From the NCBI GenBank assembly GCA_040218415.1, contig JAVJRN010000059.1, positions 62,001 through 126,000 on the forward strand: a stretch of DNA of 64,000 bases, given 5' to 3'. The notes under the pieces were generated by a model. That model was not told the origin of the DNA. It searched no databases and was given only the letters and a program-made list of their open reading frames with translations. Shown here piece by piece: positions 1 to 8,795 of this stretch. Source of the stretch: JAVJRN01 sp040218415. GTDB taxonomy: Bacteria > Bacteroidota > Bacteroidia > Cytophagales > Cyclobacteriaceae. A program made the translations under genes and the position numbers. Each line of letters begins with the position of its first letter. Position 1 is the first letter of the stretch.

Positions 1-2
1 TT

Positions 3-1607
3 GGAATCGAAGGAGCCAATAAATTTCAGTCTTCATTCAATAGAACCAATTTGCTTTATCAGGTAAAACCGAAGAAGCAAGCTAAAAAACATTTGGTTAG
101 GGTAGTTAAAGACCACAAAAATGAGTCTGGCGTTGTTTATTGTTTGAGTAGAAAAAAGGTTGAGGAAATAGCGGAGTTTTTAAGAGTCAATGGAGTCAAA
201 GTGGCACCATACCATGCAGGCTTGGATTCTTCTGTAAGAATGAAAAATCAAGATGCATTTTTGAATGAAGATGTTGATGTAATTGTAGCAACAATCGCCT
301 TCGGTATGGGTATTGACAAGCCAGATGTAAGGTTTGTAGTGCACTACGATGTGCCTAAATCAATAGAAGGCTATTACCAAGAAACTGGCAGAGCGGGTCG
401 AGATGGCTTGACTGGCACTTGCGTCATGTTTTATAGTTTCAACGATATTACAAAGCTGGAAAAATTCAGTAAAGATAAACCTGTAACCGAACGAGAAAAC
501 GCCAGGTTGCTCCTTGAAGAAATGACTGCTTATGCCGAATCAGCTGTTTGCCGGAGAAGGCAATTGCTACATTATTTCGGTGAAGAATACGACAAAGAAA
601 ATTGTGAAAAATGTGACAACTGTCTGAATGCCAGAACCAAGTTTGATGGCACACAATATGCAAAAACAGCCATCAAAGCAACGCTTCAAACTGGGGAAAG
701 ATTTAATATAGGTCATATTTCGGATTTTATCACAGGAAAAAAATCGAGTCATATTGTGAGTTATGGTCATGATAAGTTGGATGGCTTTGCAGAAGGAAAT
801 GATCAAACCGAATCATTTTGGAAATCGGTGATTCGTCAAACGATGTTAAAAGATTTGCTTTCCAAGGATATTGAAAACCCCGGCGTATTCAAGGTGTCTG
901 AAAAAGGCAAGCAATTTTTGAACGATCCTTTTCACATTGATTTCTTTGAAGATCACCAATACGACACTATCGGGGAAGAGGAAGAGATTGAAAAAGAAAC
1001 GGTCAATACGAAAGCCTACGATAAAGTGCTTTTTGATATGATCAAACATCTTCGTAAAAAGGTGGCTGATCAGAAAGATGTACCTCCATATGTCATTTTT
1101 CAAGAGCCTTCCATGGAAGAAATGGCAACATTGTATCCTACCAGTATTGATGACTTGATCAAAATTGTAGGGATTGGAGAAAGCAAAGCCAAAAAATTCG
1201 GTAAACCGTTCCTTGATTTGATCAATAAGTATGTAGATGACAATGACATCATCACCGCTTCTGATGTACTCGTAAAATCCTCGGGTGCTAAGTCTAAGAA
1301 CAAAATTTTTATCATTCAACAAATAGACAAGCAGATTGACTTGGATGATATAGCGGAAGCCAAAAACATGAAATACGAAGACCTGCTAACTGAAATAGAG
1401 GTCATATGCTTCGGTGGAACCAAACTAAATTTGGACTATTATATTGACCATGTATTGGATGACGATCGTCAGGATGATTTATATGATTACTTTCTCAATG
1501 CAGAAACAGACAATATGACGGTTGCTATGGACGAACTGGGGGAATATTACTCAGAAGATGAAGTGCGACTTATGCGAATCAAATTTATGTCTGAGTACGC
1601 CCATTGA
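3..1607 (+). CDS. recQ: ATP-dependent DNA helicase RecQ (5' end outside window)
   Basis: Unwinds DNA in recombination and repair. The frame is open to the window edge, so only the C-terminal ~535 residues are present; phylum RecQ proteins are ~700+ residues. Visible are helicase lobe 2 with GMGIDKPDVRFVVHYD (motif V region) and QETGRAGRDG (motif VI), then the RecQ zinc-binding region with four cysteines (C..., then CEKCDNC; about nt 547-626), the winged-helix RQC region, and an HRDC domain (about nt 1015-1235). A further ~110-residue acidic C-terminal segment resembles the helix-turn-helix tail of Bacteroidota RecQ. The Walker A lobe lies upstream and cannot be checked. A TTG at 51 is only an internal codon, because RecQ homology continues upstream of it to the edge. 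Confidence 0.95.
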   Translation, partial: GIEGANKFQSSFNRTNLLYQVKPKKQAKKHLVRVVKDHKNESGVVYCLSRKKVEEIAEFLRVNGVKVAPYHAGLDSSVRMKNQDAFLNEDVDVIVATIAFGMGIDKPDVRFVVHYDVPKSIEGYYQETGRAGRDGLTGTCVMFYSFNDITKLEKFSKDKPVTERENARLLLEEMTAYAESAVCRRRQLLHYFGEEYDKENCEKCDNCLNARTKFDGTQYAKTAIKATLQTGERFNIGHISDFITGKKSSHIVSYGHDKLDGFAEGNDQTESFWKSVIRQTMLKDLLSKDIENPGVFKVSEKGKQFLNDPFHIDFFEDHQYDTIGEEEEIEKETVNTKAYDKVLFDMIKHLRKKVADQKDVPPYVIFQEPSMEEMATLYPTSIDDLIKIVGIGESKAKKFGKPFLDLINKYVDDNDIITASDVLVKSSGAKSKNKIFIIQQIDKQIDLDDIAEAKNMKYEDLLTEIEVICFGGTKLNLDYYIDHVLDDDRQDDLYDYFLNAETDNMTVAMDELGEYYSEDEVRLMRIKFMSEYAH

Positions 1608-1786
1608 TTGAAAAACAAAAAAAACGGGTCTCGTCAAATGTGTTTTGTTTTATCTCACTGGCATGCGACATATTCATTGTCGATTGTTCATTTTAACAAC
1701 GATGAGGAATCGTAAAAGAGGCTTTTCTGCAAGTAATTCCAATTTTCACTGTATTCTTCCTTGATTCTGGGAAGTGGCAATCAGTT

Positions 1787-1813
1787 TTGTTACGTGAAAT
1801 CCTGCTAATATTG
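1787..1813 (+). promoter_or_regulatory. Possible purD promoter
   Basis: TTG at 1787-1789, then 16 nt, then TAATATTG at 1806-1813. The second box matches the Bacteroidota -7 consensus TAnnTTTG at 7 of 8 positions. It lies 31 bp before the purD ATG, in the 237-bp recQ-purD gap. The spacer is slightly short, so this is tentative. Confidence 0.3.
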
Positions 1814-1844
1814 CGCTAAAAAATTTACTTAAATCTTCAATAAA

Positions 1845-3134
1845 ATGAACGTATTAGTTCTTGGTAGCGGTGGACGAGAGCACGCATTGGCGTGGAAAAT
1901 TAGACAAAGTGACTCTTGCGAGCGCCTATTTGTAGCTCCTGGAAACGGAGGCACTCATGAGGTTGCCGAAAATATTCCGCTAGATATTAAAGATTTTGAT
2001 ATGCTTAAAAGTGTGCTGCTAGCAAAAGCGGTGGATTTGCTGGTTGTAGGACCAGAAGAACCTTTGGTTTTAGGTCTAGTGGATGAATTAAAGGCGGATT
2101 CGAGATTTCAAAACCTACTCATCATTGGGCCTGACAAGCTTGGAGCAGCATTAGAAGGTAGCAAGCAATTTGCTAAAGAATTTATGCTGGCCAATAAAAT
2201 ACCAACGGCAAGAGCTAGGTATATCAACAAAGATAATTTGGAGGAGGGCTTTCGTTTTCTTGAGGAAGTAGGAGCACCTTATGTGCTCAAGGCTGATGGT
2301 TTGGCTGCAGGGAAAGGCGTAATCATTACAGAAAACTTACAGGAAGCGAAAGATAATCTTAAGGATTTGATATTGAATCAAAGGTTTGGTGAAGCAAGTA
2401 CAACTGTCTTGATTGAAGAGTTTTTGAAAGGTATTGAAGTCTCTGTATTTGTATTAACTGACGGCAATGGCGGGTATGTTATTTTGCCTGAGGCCAAAGA
2501 TTATAAGAATATAGGCGAAGGAAACACGGGATTAAACACAGGAGGTATGGGAGCCGTCTCGCCAGTTATATTTGCGGATCGTTATTTTATGGAAAAAGTG
2601 GAAGAGCGAATCGTCAAGCCAACGGTAAAAGGCATACAAGAGGCAGGGATGGATTATAAAGGTTTTGTTTTTATTGGCCTGATGAATACCAGCGGAGATC
2701 CTTTTGTGGTGGAGTACAATGTGAGAATGGGAGATCCGGAAACAGAAGCGGTTTTGCCTAGAATAAAAACGGATTTTCTCCAACTGTTGACTCAAGCGGC
2801 TAAAGGTGACTTGGAAAATGCGGTTATCGAGTTTGAGCCTTTCACCTGTGCTACTGTTGTAACAGTCAGTGGTGGTTACCCTGAGGCCTATGAAAAAAAT
2901 AAGAAGATATCCATTGATAGAGACCTTAAAAGTGTGGTCGTTTTTCATGCAGGAACGACTAGAAAAAATGAAGAAATATTCACCAATGGAGGTCGGGTGC
3001 TTGCCGTGACTGCTCTAGGTAAAAATATGAGTGAGGCCACAGCCAAAAGCTTCAACGCAATTAAGGATATTTCATTTGAAGGGATGTATTATAGAAAAGA
3101 CATTGGATTTGATTTGCAGGAATTGGGACAATAA
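1845..3134 (+). CDS. purD: Phosphoribosylamine--glycine ligase (GARS)
   Basis: Catalyses ATP-dependent ligation of glycine to 5-phosphoribosylamine, the second step of de novo purine synthesis, in the cytosol. It is 429 residues, the normal length. The N-terminal nucleotide-fold motif GSGGREHALAWK is at about residues 7-18, followed by GPEEPL, the ATP-grasp segment KADGLAAGKGV (from residue 149), GNTGLNTGGMGA, and the metal-binding NVRMGDPETE (near 293-302). It stands alone rather than in a purine operon. The downstream ricT is 44 bp away and separated by a hairpin (3136-3177), so co-transcription is possible. Confidence 0.97.
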   Translation: MNVLVLGSGGREHALAWKIRQSDSCERLFVAPGNGGTHEVAENIPLDIKDFDMLKSVLLAKAVDLLVVGPEEPLVLGLVDELKADSRFQNLLIIGPDKLGAALEGSKQFAKEFMLANKIPTARARYINKDNLEEGFRFLEEVGAPYVLKADGLAAGKGVIITENLQEAKDNLKDLILNQRFGEASTTVLIEEFLKGIEVSVFVLTDGNGGYVILPEAKDYKNIGEGNTGLNTGGMGAVSPVIFADRYFMEKVEERIVKPTVKGIQEAGMDYKGFVFIGLMNTSGDPFVVEYNVRMGDPETEAVLPRIKTDFLQLLTQAAKGDLENAVIEFEPFTCATVVTVSGGYPEAYEKNKKISIDRDLKSVVVFHAGTTRKNEEIFTNGGRVLAVTALGKNMSEATAKSFNAIKDISFEGMYYRKDIGFDLQELGQ

Positions 3135-3135
3135 G

Positions 3136-3177
3136 TTTTCGGTTTCTTATATTTGATTAAACTGAAAGAACCGAAAA
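3136..3177 (+). promoter_or_regulatory. Stem-loop ending at the ricT start codon
   Basis: TTTTCGGTT (3136-3144) pairs perfectly with AACCGAAAA (3169-3177), a 9-bp stem around a 24-nt loop. The right arm ends one base before the ricT ATG at 3179. No U-run follows, so this is not a classical terminator. In an mRNA from purD it would fold over the ribosome landing site. Confidence 0.4.
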
Positions 3178-3178
3178 G

Positions 3179-4363
3179 ATGGGATGTGCGACATGTAGTA
3201 GTGGTGGTGATGGTGAGGTAGCGGCAGGCTGTCAGAATAATGGTGGCTGTAGCACTGGTGGCTGTAATAAATTGAATTCTTTTGACTGGCTGTCCAATAT
3301 GGATCGACCAATCGAAACATTTTTCGATTTGGTTGAGGTGAGATTCAAAAATGGAAGAAAAGAGTTTTTTAGAAATACCAATGATGTCATTTTAACAACA
3401 GGTGATGCAGTTATTGTAGATGTGCCGAATGGCCATCATCTTGGCCATATTTCTATGATGGGAGAGCTGGTAAGGCTCCAAATGCGTAAGAAAAATGTAA
3501 AGGATAATGATGAGATAAAATCGATTTACAGGATTGCTACTGTCAAAGACATTGAAAAATACCGCGAAGTAAAAAATAGAGAATCTTCTACCATGTATCG
3601 TGCCAGAACGATCATACATGATCTAAAGCTGCAAATGAAGCTGACAGATGTGGAGTATCAAGCCGATCAAACAAAGGCGACTTTTTACTATTCTGCGGAA
3701 GACAGAGTCGATTTTAGAGAACTAATTAAACGCTTAGCGGGAGAGTTTAAAATTAGAGTGGAGATGCGACAAATAAGTCTGCGCCAAGAAGCCGGCAGAC
3801 TCGGTGGAATCGGTTCATGCGGAAGAGAGCTTTGTTGCTCCACCTGGCTCACCGATTTTAAGAGCGTAAGCACACAAGCCGCGAGATATCAAAACTTATC
3901 TTTGAATCCAGGAAAGCTTTCTGGGCAATGTGGAAGGCTAAAGTGTTGCCTGAATTATGAATTAGATACTTATATGGATGCACTCAAAGATATTCCAGAA
4001 GTATCAAAGCCGCTACTAACTCTTAAAGGTCCGGCCAGATTACAAAAGACCGATATTTTCAGAAAGATCATGTGGTTTGGCTACTCAGAGGACAATAATT
4101 GGTACCCAGTGAGCGTGGAGCGCGTTATTGAAATTCAAGAACTAAATAAGAACGGTCAAAAGGCAGATAGCCTAACCATAGATGAGGAAATTGCTTCTAG
4201 TCCGCAGCAAGACACGCTTTTGAATAGTGACTTGGCTCAGATGGATAGAAAGTTTTCAAAAGACAACAAGAAAAAGACCAAAAAGAAGAATTGGAATAAT
4301 CGGAGAAAAAAAGGCTCCAGCAACAATAACCAGAATAGACCTCCGAAAGGGAAACAACAATGA
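3179..4363 (+). CDS. ricT: PSP1-domain iron-sulfur protein, RicT (YaaT) homologue
   Basis: PSP1 family. The Bacillus homologue RicT is part of an Fe-S-containing complex that affects RNase Y-dependent RNA processing; the role in Bacteroidota is not established. At 394 residues it is longer than the Bacillus protein. A Cys-rich N-terminus (CATC at residues 3-6, then CxxxxxCSTGGC) leads into the PSP1 domain. Two clusters carry paired cysteines, GSCGRELCCSTW (about 211-222) and GQCGRLKCCLNY (about 249-260), as expected for cluster ligation. The C-terminus (~360-394) is Lys/Arg/Asn-rich and probably disordered or nucleic-acid binding. Its stop overlaps the gldH start by 4 bp (ATGA), indicating translational coupling to a gliding lipoprotein. 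Confidence 0.85.
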   Translation: MGCATCSSGGDGEVAAGCQNNGGCSTGGCNKLNSFDWLSNMDRPIETFFDLVEVRFKNGRKEFFRNTNDVILTTGDAVIVDVPNGHHLGHISMMGELVRLQMRKKNVKDNDEIKSIYRIATVKDIEKYREVKNRESSTMYRARTIIHDLKLQMKLTDVEYQADQTKATFYYSAEDRVDFRELIKRLAGEFKIRVEMRQISLRQEAGRLGGIGSCGRELCCSTWLTDFKSVSTQAARYQNLSLNPGKLSGQCGRLKCCLNYELDTYMDALKDIPEVSKPLLTLKGPARLQKTDIFRKIMWFGYSEDNNWYPVSVERVIEIQELNKNGQKADSLTIDEEIASSPQQDTLLNSDLAQMDRKFSKDNKKKTKKKNWNNRRKKGSSNNNQNRPPKGKQQ

Positions 4364-4827
4364 ACAAATTTTTTTATTTCCTATTAATTCTCGGGCTTTT
4401 TGCTTGTGATGAAAATAGATTGTTTGAAGATAACTACGCGTTAACGGAAAATTATTGGCACGTAGACTCTGCTGCTCGTTTTTCTTTTGAAGTAAACGAT
4501 CCTCAACAACCTTATGATATTTTCATTAATATTAGAAATTCCTCTGCTTATCCATATTATAATCTTTATGTGAAGTACACATTAGAAGACTCTTTGGGAA
4601 AAGAAAAATTCTCCTCACTTGAAAACCTGATATTGTTCGATGCAAAAACAGGCGAGCCAAAGGGAAGTGGTCTGGGAGATTTGTTCGATCACCAGTTTAA
4701 GTTAATGGAGAAATATCAATTTCCGCAAGCAGGAACCTATAGCCTAAAATACCAACAGTTTATGCGAATAGACAGCCTTCCCATGGTTTACTTCGTTGGA
4801 GCACGAGTGGCCAAGTCTATTGATTAA
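4360..4827 (+). CDS. gldH: Gliding motility lipoprotein GldH
   Basis: GldH is required for gliding in Flavobacterium and is a lipoprotein linked to the T9SS/gliding apparatus. The 155-residue protein has a short lipoprotein signal (FFYFLLILGLFAC, lipid-modified Cys16). A beta-rich mature part follows, with the family pattern of an early Tyr/Trp segment (YALTENYWHVDSAARFSFEV) and paired Tyr-containing strands. It overlaps ricT by 4 bp, an order seen in other Bacteroidota. Its 3' end overlaps the convergent helicase gene by 11 bp, leaving no room for an intergenic terminator. Assigned from signal, length, pattern and context. Confidence 0.8.
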   Translation: MNKFFYFLLILGLFACDENRLFEDNYALTENYWHVDSAARFSFEVNDPQQPYDIFINIRNSSAYPYYNLYVKYTLEDSLGKEKFSSLENLILFDAKTGEPKGSGLGDLFDHQFKLMEKYQFPQAGTYSLKYQQFMRIDSLPMVYFVGARVAKSID

Positions 4828-7800
4828 CACGAAACATAAACTTATTCAGTTTTTCGCCAAATTTCTCATGGTCTATCCAGTGTTCTCGGCTGTAAAAATT
4901 GACATACTGCCAGTTTTTATCCATCAATTGGTTAAACCTGTAAGCATAAGCTTCTTTGGAAGAAAGCGTCTGATAAAAGAGATCATCATCGGTAAGGATT
5001 AATCCTTTGTATTCATCTTGAGCTTTTACCGTTACATCGGCGTAAGGCAGCTCTTTAATAAGGCTATCGTCCGTTTTTATAATTTTTGAACTTAGGTACC
5101 AATCCTGAGATTTTGCGGTATTTTCCGTCTTCTTCGGCTTCCACTTGTTGTCGCTTACTTCTTTTGCATAGGTGAGATAGGCTTTGAGCAATTTGGGACC
5201 AATGTTTTTACTGTCCTCTACTTTTAATTGAGAAGGTTCGAGGCTAGTAACGAAAATCACTTTCTCTTTGGCTCGAGTGATGGCAACATTCAACCTGTTT
5301 TCTCCTCCAACCGCATTCAGGCTACCAAATCTCAGTTGAATTTTACCTTCAGGATCTTTTCCATAAGCCGAGCTAAAAATGATGACATCTCTTTCATCAC
5401 CTTGCACGTTTTCAATATTTTTCACAAATAAGCTCTGAGGAATTGAAAACTCAGCTTCGTCGAGCTTATCCAGAATTAGGTTTTGTTGCGACACATTAAA
5501 AGTCACTACGCCAATGGTTTGATTTGGATTAATCGCCAGTCGATTTGAAATGATATTTACTACCATTTGAGCTTCAATCAAGTTGGAGTTGTTTTCCCAG
5601 AGACCATCAACTTTTATCAAATTTATCGCGGGTTCTTCACTATTTACAGCGATAAAATGGGGTAGCATTTTTAATCGACCTTCATAAAAGTGCTCGTTGG
5701 AAAAGTGGATTAATGATAGCGCCTTACTGCGATAATGGCCAGTTAAGTTGCTACTGCTGATGAATTGCTTAGATAGTTCGAGTAAGGACTCTGCCTCGAG
5801 TGCTGCATGCTCCTCTGACTCGTCCTCCCAGCGCACCCTGTAAAGATCATTTGGTCTTAGCTGCTTATCATCGCCAGCAATTACAACCTGCTTGCCTCGA
5901 TACATGGCCGGAATTCCGCGTTCGGCAAAGCACTGACTGGCTTCATCGAAAATAACCAAGTCAAACATCTCTTTCATAGGAAAAATAGCGGAAGCTGACT
6001 CAGGAGATGCCATCCAGCAAGGAATCAACGAAAATAACTCTTCTTGAAATTGACTGACGACTTTTCTTATAGGCCAAACCTTTCTTTTTTTGTTGACTTG
6101 GTGGTAAAGATCTCTATAGCTTACCAGATTATTTAAGCGGTTGTATTCCAATTCGTCATAAGTCTGCTCCCTCACTTTTAACAATACGATCTCTTGGCTA
6201 GCCTCTGTTTTGTCGGTAATTCCTTGTTGCAAATCTTTGGTCAGATGGTCGAGCTTCAAGGATGACACAGCGCGCAGTATTGGATATTTGGACTCAATAT
6301 GGTTGATCCAGGCAATCGCCACACTGTTGGTAATCACACGCACAACATGATCGTGTTGCACATTGTCTAGCTGATATATTTCATTCAGCAGCTTTTGCTG
6401 TGCGGAGGTAAATTTTGCTTTTATCTGATCGTATTCTACGATTTGATCAAAATACTGAGAGAGTTCATTATTGAGTTCTCCGACAGTTTTCTTTTGTAAT
6501 ATGATGGAGCGCACTTGGGAGTCTGAAAGGTATCTACTCCAAAGAGCATGTTGCATTGGGATTCTTTCCGTGAATTCCAGTAATCGGCTCAATGCGTTAA
6601 TGTAGTCATCTCTTTTGGTATCCTTCACAGAGATATACTCGCCGAGTGATCTTATTTTTTTTGATGCTTGAAAAGATTTTAATCCGAGTTTCTGATAAAA
6701 AAACCAATTTTGGATGTCTATTTTTCTGAAAGAGGTAGGGAATTTAGTCAGCCATTGAGTGCTAATCAACTTGGATAATACATGCTCGAAATTTAGGCGA
6801 TTATCCATTTTTTCAAGAAGGACTTTAAAGCCTAGTGCATCACTTTTCAGGTTATTAGCTACCAAAACTCTCGTGATAAAAATTTTGTCCTTCGAAAATA
6901 ATTTCCATTTGATCCATTGAAATATATTTTTTCGAGATTGAATCGCATGCTCTAGGGCTTCTTGAAATCTTCCAAGATCTCCTAGTGGAAGGGTTGTTTC
7001 CAAGCCCGAGCCTTTAAAACATTGCAAAATCACCTTTTCTTGGGTAGCCAGCCATTCACTGTCTTCCAAAGGCTCAAATTCTCTTATTCTTTTATAGTTC
7101 TGAAAGACCTGATCGTTACTCAGATTATTAATAAGCTGTTTGATTTCTTCACGATGGGTGGAGAAATGCAATACAGTTTCATAGTCTATCGTGTCGTTCG
7201 CGTAGTGTTTGGACTCAGTAATCAGTTGGTTGTTGAGCGCAATGACGTCATCAATAGTATCCTTAATTTTAAGAAGATCATTGGTGTCAAAATCCGCGAA
7301 ACTTGGGCCATCTTTCCAGAAAATATTTTTATTGTCAAAGGATTTTTCATAGTCGACAAATCGTTTGACCTGGGAGATAAAACTACCCAAAACGTTGAAA
7401 TGAAATTCACGATATTCTTGATTGAGTGGCACCAAGGGTTTTTCCGGAGAAGAAATGAGATACAGTTCTTTTACGGACTTTCCACACTCTTTTTCGTCGA
7501 AAAGCGCTTGTTTAAATTCGTCGAGTTCCTCTACAGTGGCATCAATGGTTCTACTCGATTGTTGAAATTGACGCTCTAGGTATATCGAATCTAGGCTATT
7601 GTTTTTCTGCTTGTACTCGTCAATGCTGTCTATTTGGCGTCCTATTTTCTCAAAAACAGTTTTTCGATCACTTTTAAAATCATGTACCAAACCAACGAAA
7701 TCATGTAATTCTTTAGAACGTAAGCGGTCATAGACTACATCTAAAGCTGCTTTTTTCTGGCAGACCAAGAGTACGTTTTTACCTCTGGCTATATAGTCAC

Positions 7801-8794
7801 AGATCAGATTGCTAATAAGTTGCGATTTGCCAGTACCCGGAGGGCCTTGTATGACCAGTGATTTTCCTGATTTTATTTTATTCAAGGCAGCCTCCTGTGA
7901 GGCATCAAGTTCAAAAGGAGTGTAGGTGTTTTCTTCTTTTACCTTGTCAGAAAACTTGATTTTTTCGGCCTGAATGGCGTTTTTTTTATTTTGGCTGGTG
8001 AAAAAACTTTCAATGTCTTTGATCTCCTCATTTTCCAGAAGCTTTACATAATCAGGAACAAGGTACGATCCAGCTTGGGGGAAAATACCAAGGACTGCTT
8101 CAGGATACATTTTCAGTTTGCCTGATTCCTCGGTACTGTCTAATTCTGATTTTTTATAGTTTTTAAAAGACCGAAGCTGATCGACAAAATTGTCCTGGTT
8201 GAAATTAATTTCAACTGCACTGTCTTTAATTATTTCGTAAAGTTGTGTTCTGAATATGGTATTGTCCTTATCCAGATCGTTTAAGATTTGTTCTATTAAA
8301 TCCTCATCCAGATTTATTTTATTGAAGTAGGCATAGGCCAGAAGGAAAGTTTTGTTCAAAGTGATATTGACATCTTGCCTAAGCGATAATGACCACTCTT
8401 TGCCATCACTTTTTAGCTCTACAGGAAAAAAGGCAAGTGGACATCTGACCAAAGTGTCATCTAGAAATTTTCCCGTGATAAAGGGCCATCCAATATAAAG
8501 GTCTTTGGCACCTCTTTCTTGAAAAATAAAGTCATCAATACGTCTTATTCTTTTAAGTCGTTCACTGATTTTATTATTGTCTTTGTCGTGAGTATCTACC
8601 TCTTTGCACAGTTTAATATTCTTTTTTTGGGCGATGAGATCAGCAATAATATCGAAAGAAGGCCTTCCAAGTATATTATCAAATTGATGTAAATCTATCG
8701 TTTGGTCAGAAATCAGTCGTAATAAAACCAAGGAGCGATTATTTCCTGAAAGATTGGTTAGTCGATTTAAATACGTCTTGAGGATTTTCTCCAT
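4817..8794 (-). CDS. Large SF1 (Dna2/Nam7-type) helicase with nuclease-like tail
   Basis: 1325-residue AAA/UvrD-like helicase. The N-terminal ~300 residues resemble the region preceding the helicase core in DUF4011-type proteins. Walker A GPPGTGKS lies near residue 316. A long helical insertion (about 380-900) separates it from Walker B FDEASQCF (near 948) and GDDKQLRP. The late motifs GDERDVIIFSSAYG and LNVAITRAKEK (near 1170) complete the SF1 core. The last ~120 residues (...YAYRFNQLMDKNW.YVNFYSREHW) resemble the end of Vsr/MTES_1575-like PD-(D/E)XK domains, but the expected E-x-K strand is not clear, so the nuclease may be inactive. It starts 1 bp after the HhH gene stop, so the two form an operon. 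Function could be repair or phage defence; sequence alone does not decide. Confidence 0.8.
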   Translation of the reverse strand: MEKILKTYLNRLTNLSGNNRSLVLLRLISDQTIDLHQFDNILGRPSFDIIADLIAQKKNIKLCKEVDTHDKDNNKISERLKRIRRIDDFIFQERGAKDLYIGWPFITGKFLDDTLVRCPLAFFPVELKSDGKEWSLSLRQDVNITLNKTFLLAYAYFNKINLDEDLIEQILNDLDKDNTIFRTQLYEIIKDSAVEINFNQDNFVDQLRSFKNYKKSELDSTEESGKLKMYPEAVLGIFPQAGSYLVPDYVKLLENEEIKDIESFFTSQNKKNAIQAEKIKFSDKVKEENTYTPFELDASQEAALNKIKSGKSLVIQGPPGTGKSQLISNLICDYIARGKNVLLVCQKKAALDVVYDRLRSKELHDFVGLVHDFKSDRKTVFEKIGRQIDSIDEYKQKNNSLDSIYLERQFQQSSRTIDATVEELDEFKQALFDEKECGKSVKELYLISSPEKPLVPLNQEYREFHFNVLGSFISQVKRFVDYEKSFDNKNIFWKDGPSFADFDTNDLLKIKDTIDDVIALNNQLITESKHYANDTIDYETVLHFSTHREEIKQLINNLSNDQVFQNYKRIREFEPLEDSEWLATQEKVILQCFKGSGLETTLPLGDLGRFQEALEHAIQSRKNIFQWIKWKLFSKDKIFITRVLVANNLKSDALGFKVLLEKMDNRLNFEHVLSKLISTQWLTKFPTSFRKIDIQNWFFYQKLGLKSFQASKKIRSLGEYISVKDTKRDDYINALSRLLEFTERIPMQHALWSRYLSDSQVRSIILQKKTVGELNNELSQYFDQIVEYDQIKAKFTSAQQKLLNEIYQLDNVQHDHVVRVITNSVAIAWINHIESKYPILRAVSSLKLDHLTKDLQQGITDKTEASQEIVLLKVREQTYDELEYNRLNNLVSYRDLYHQVNKKRKVWPIRKVVSQFQEELFSLIPCWMASPESASAIFPMKEMFDLVIFDEASQCFAERGIPAMYRGKQVVIAGDDKQLRPNDLYRVRWEDESEEHAALEAESLLELSKQFISSSNLTGHYRSKALSLIHFSNEHFYEGRLKMLPHFIAVNSEEPAINLIKVDGLWENNSNLIEAQMVVNIISNRLAINPNQTIGVVTFNVSQQNLILDKLDEAEFSIPQSLFVKNIENVQGDERDVIIFSSAYGKDPEGKIQLRFGSLNAVGGENRLNVAITRAKEKVIFVTSLEPSQLKVEDSKNIGPKLLKAYLTYAKEVSDNKWKPKKTENTAKSQDWYLSSKIIKTDDSLIKELPYADVTVKAQDEYKGLILTDDDLFYQTLSSKEAYAYRFNQLMDKNWQYVNFYSREHWIDHEKFGEKLNKFMFRVNQ

Positions 8795-8795
8795 A

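Noticed and set aside
846..1322. 158-codon open frame antisense to recQ
   Set aside because: Entirely inside a well-supported gene, composition follows the opposite strand, no recognisable family or signal.
7022..7579. 185-codon open frame antisense to the large helicase
   Set aside because: Phe/Ile-rich shadow of the helical insertion of the helicase; no domain pattern and no start context.
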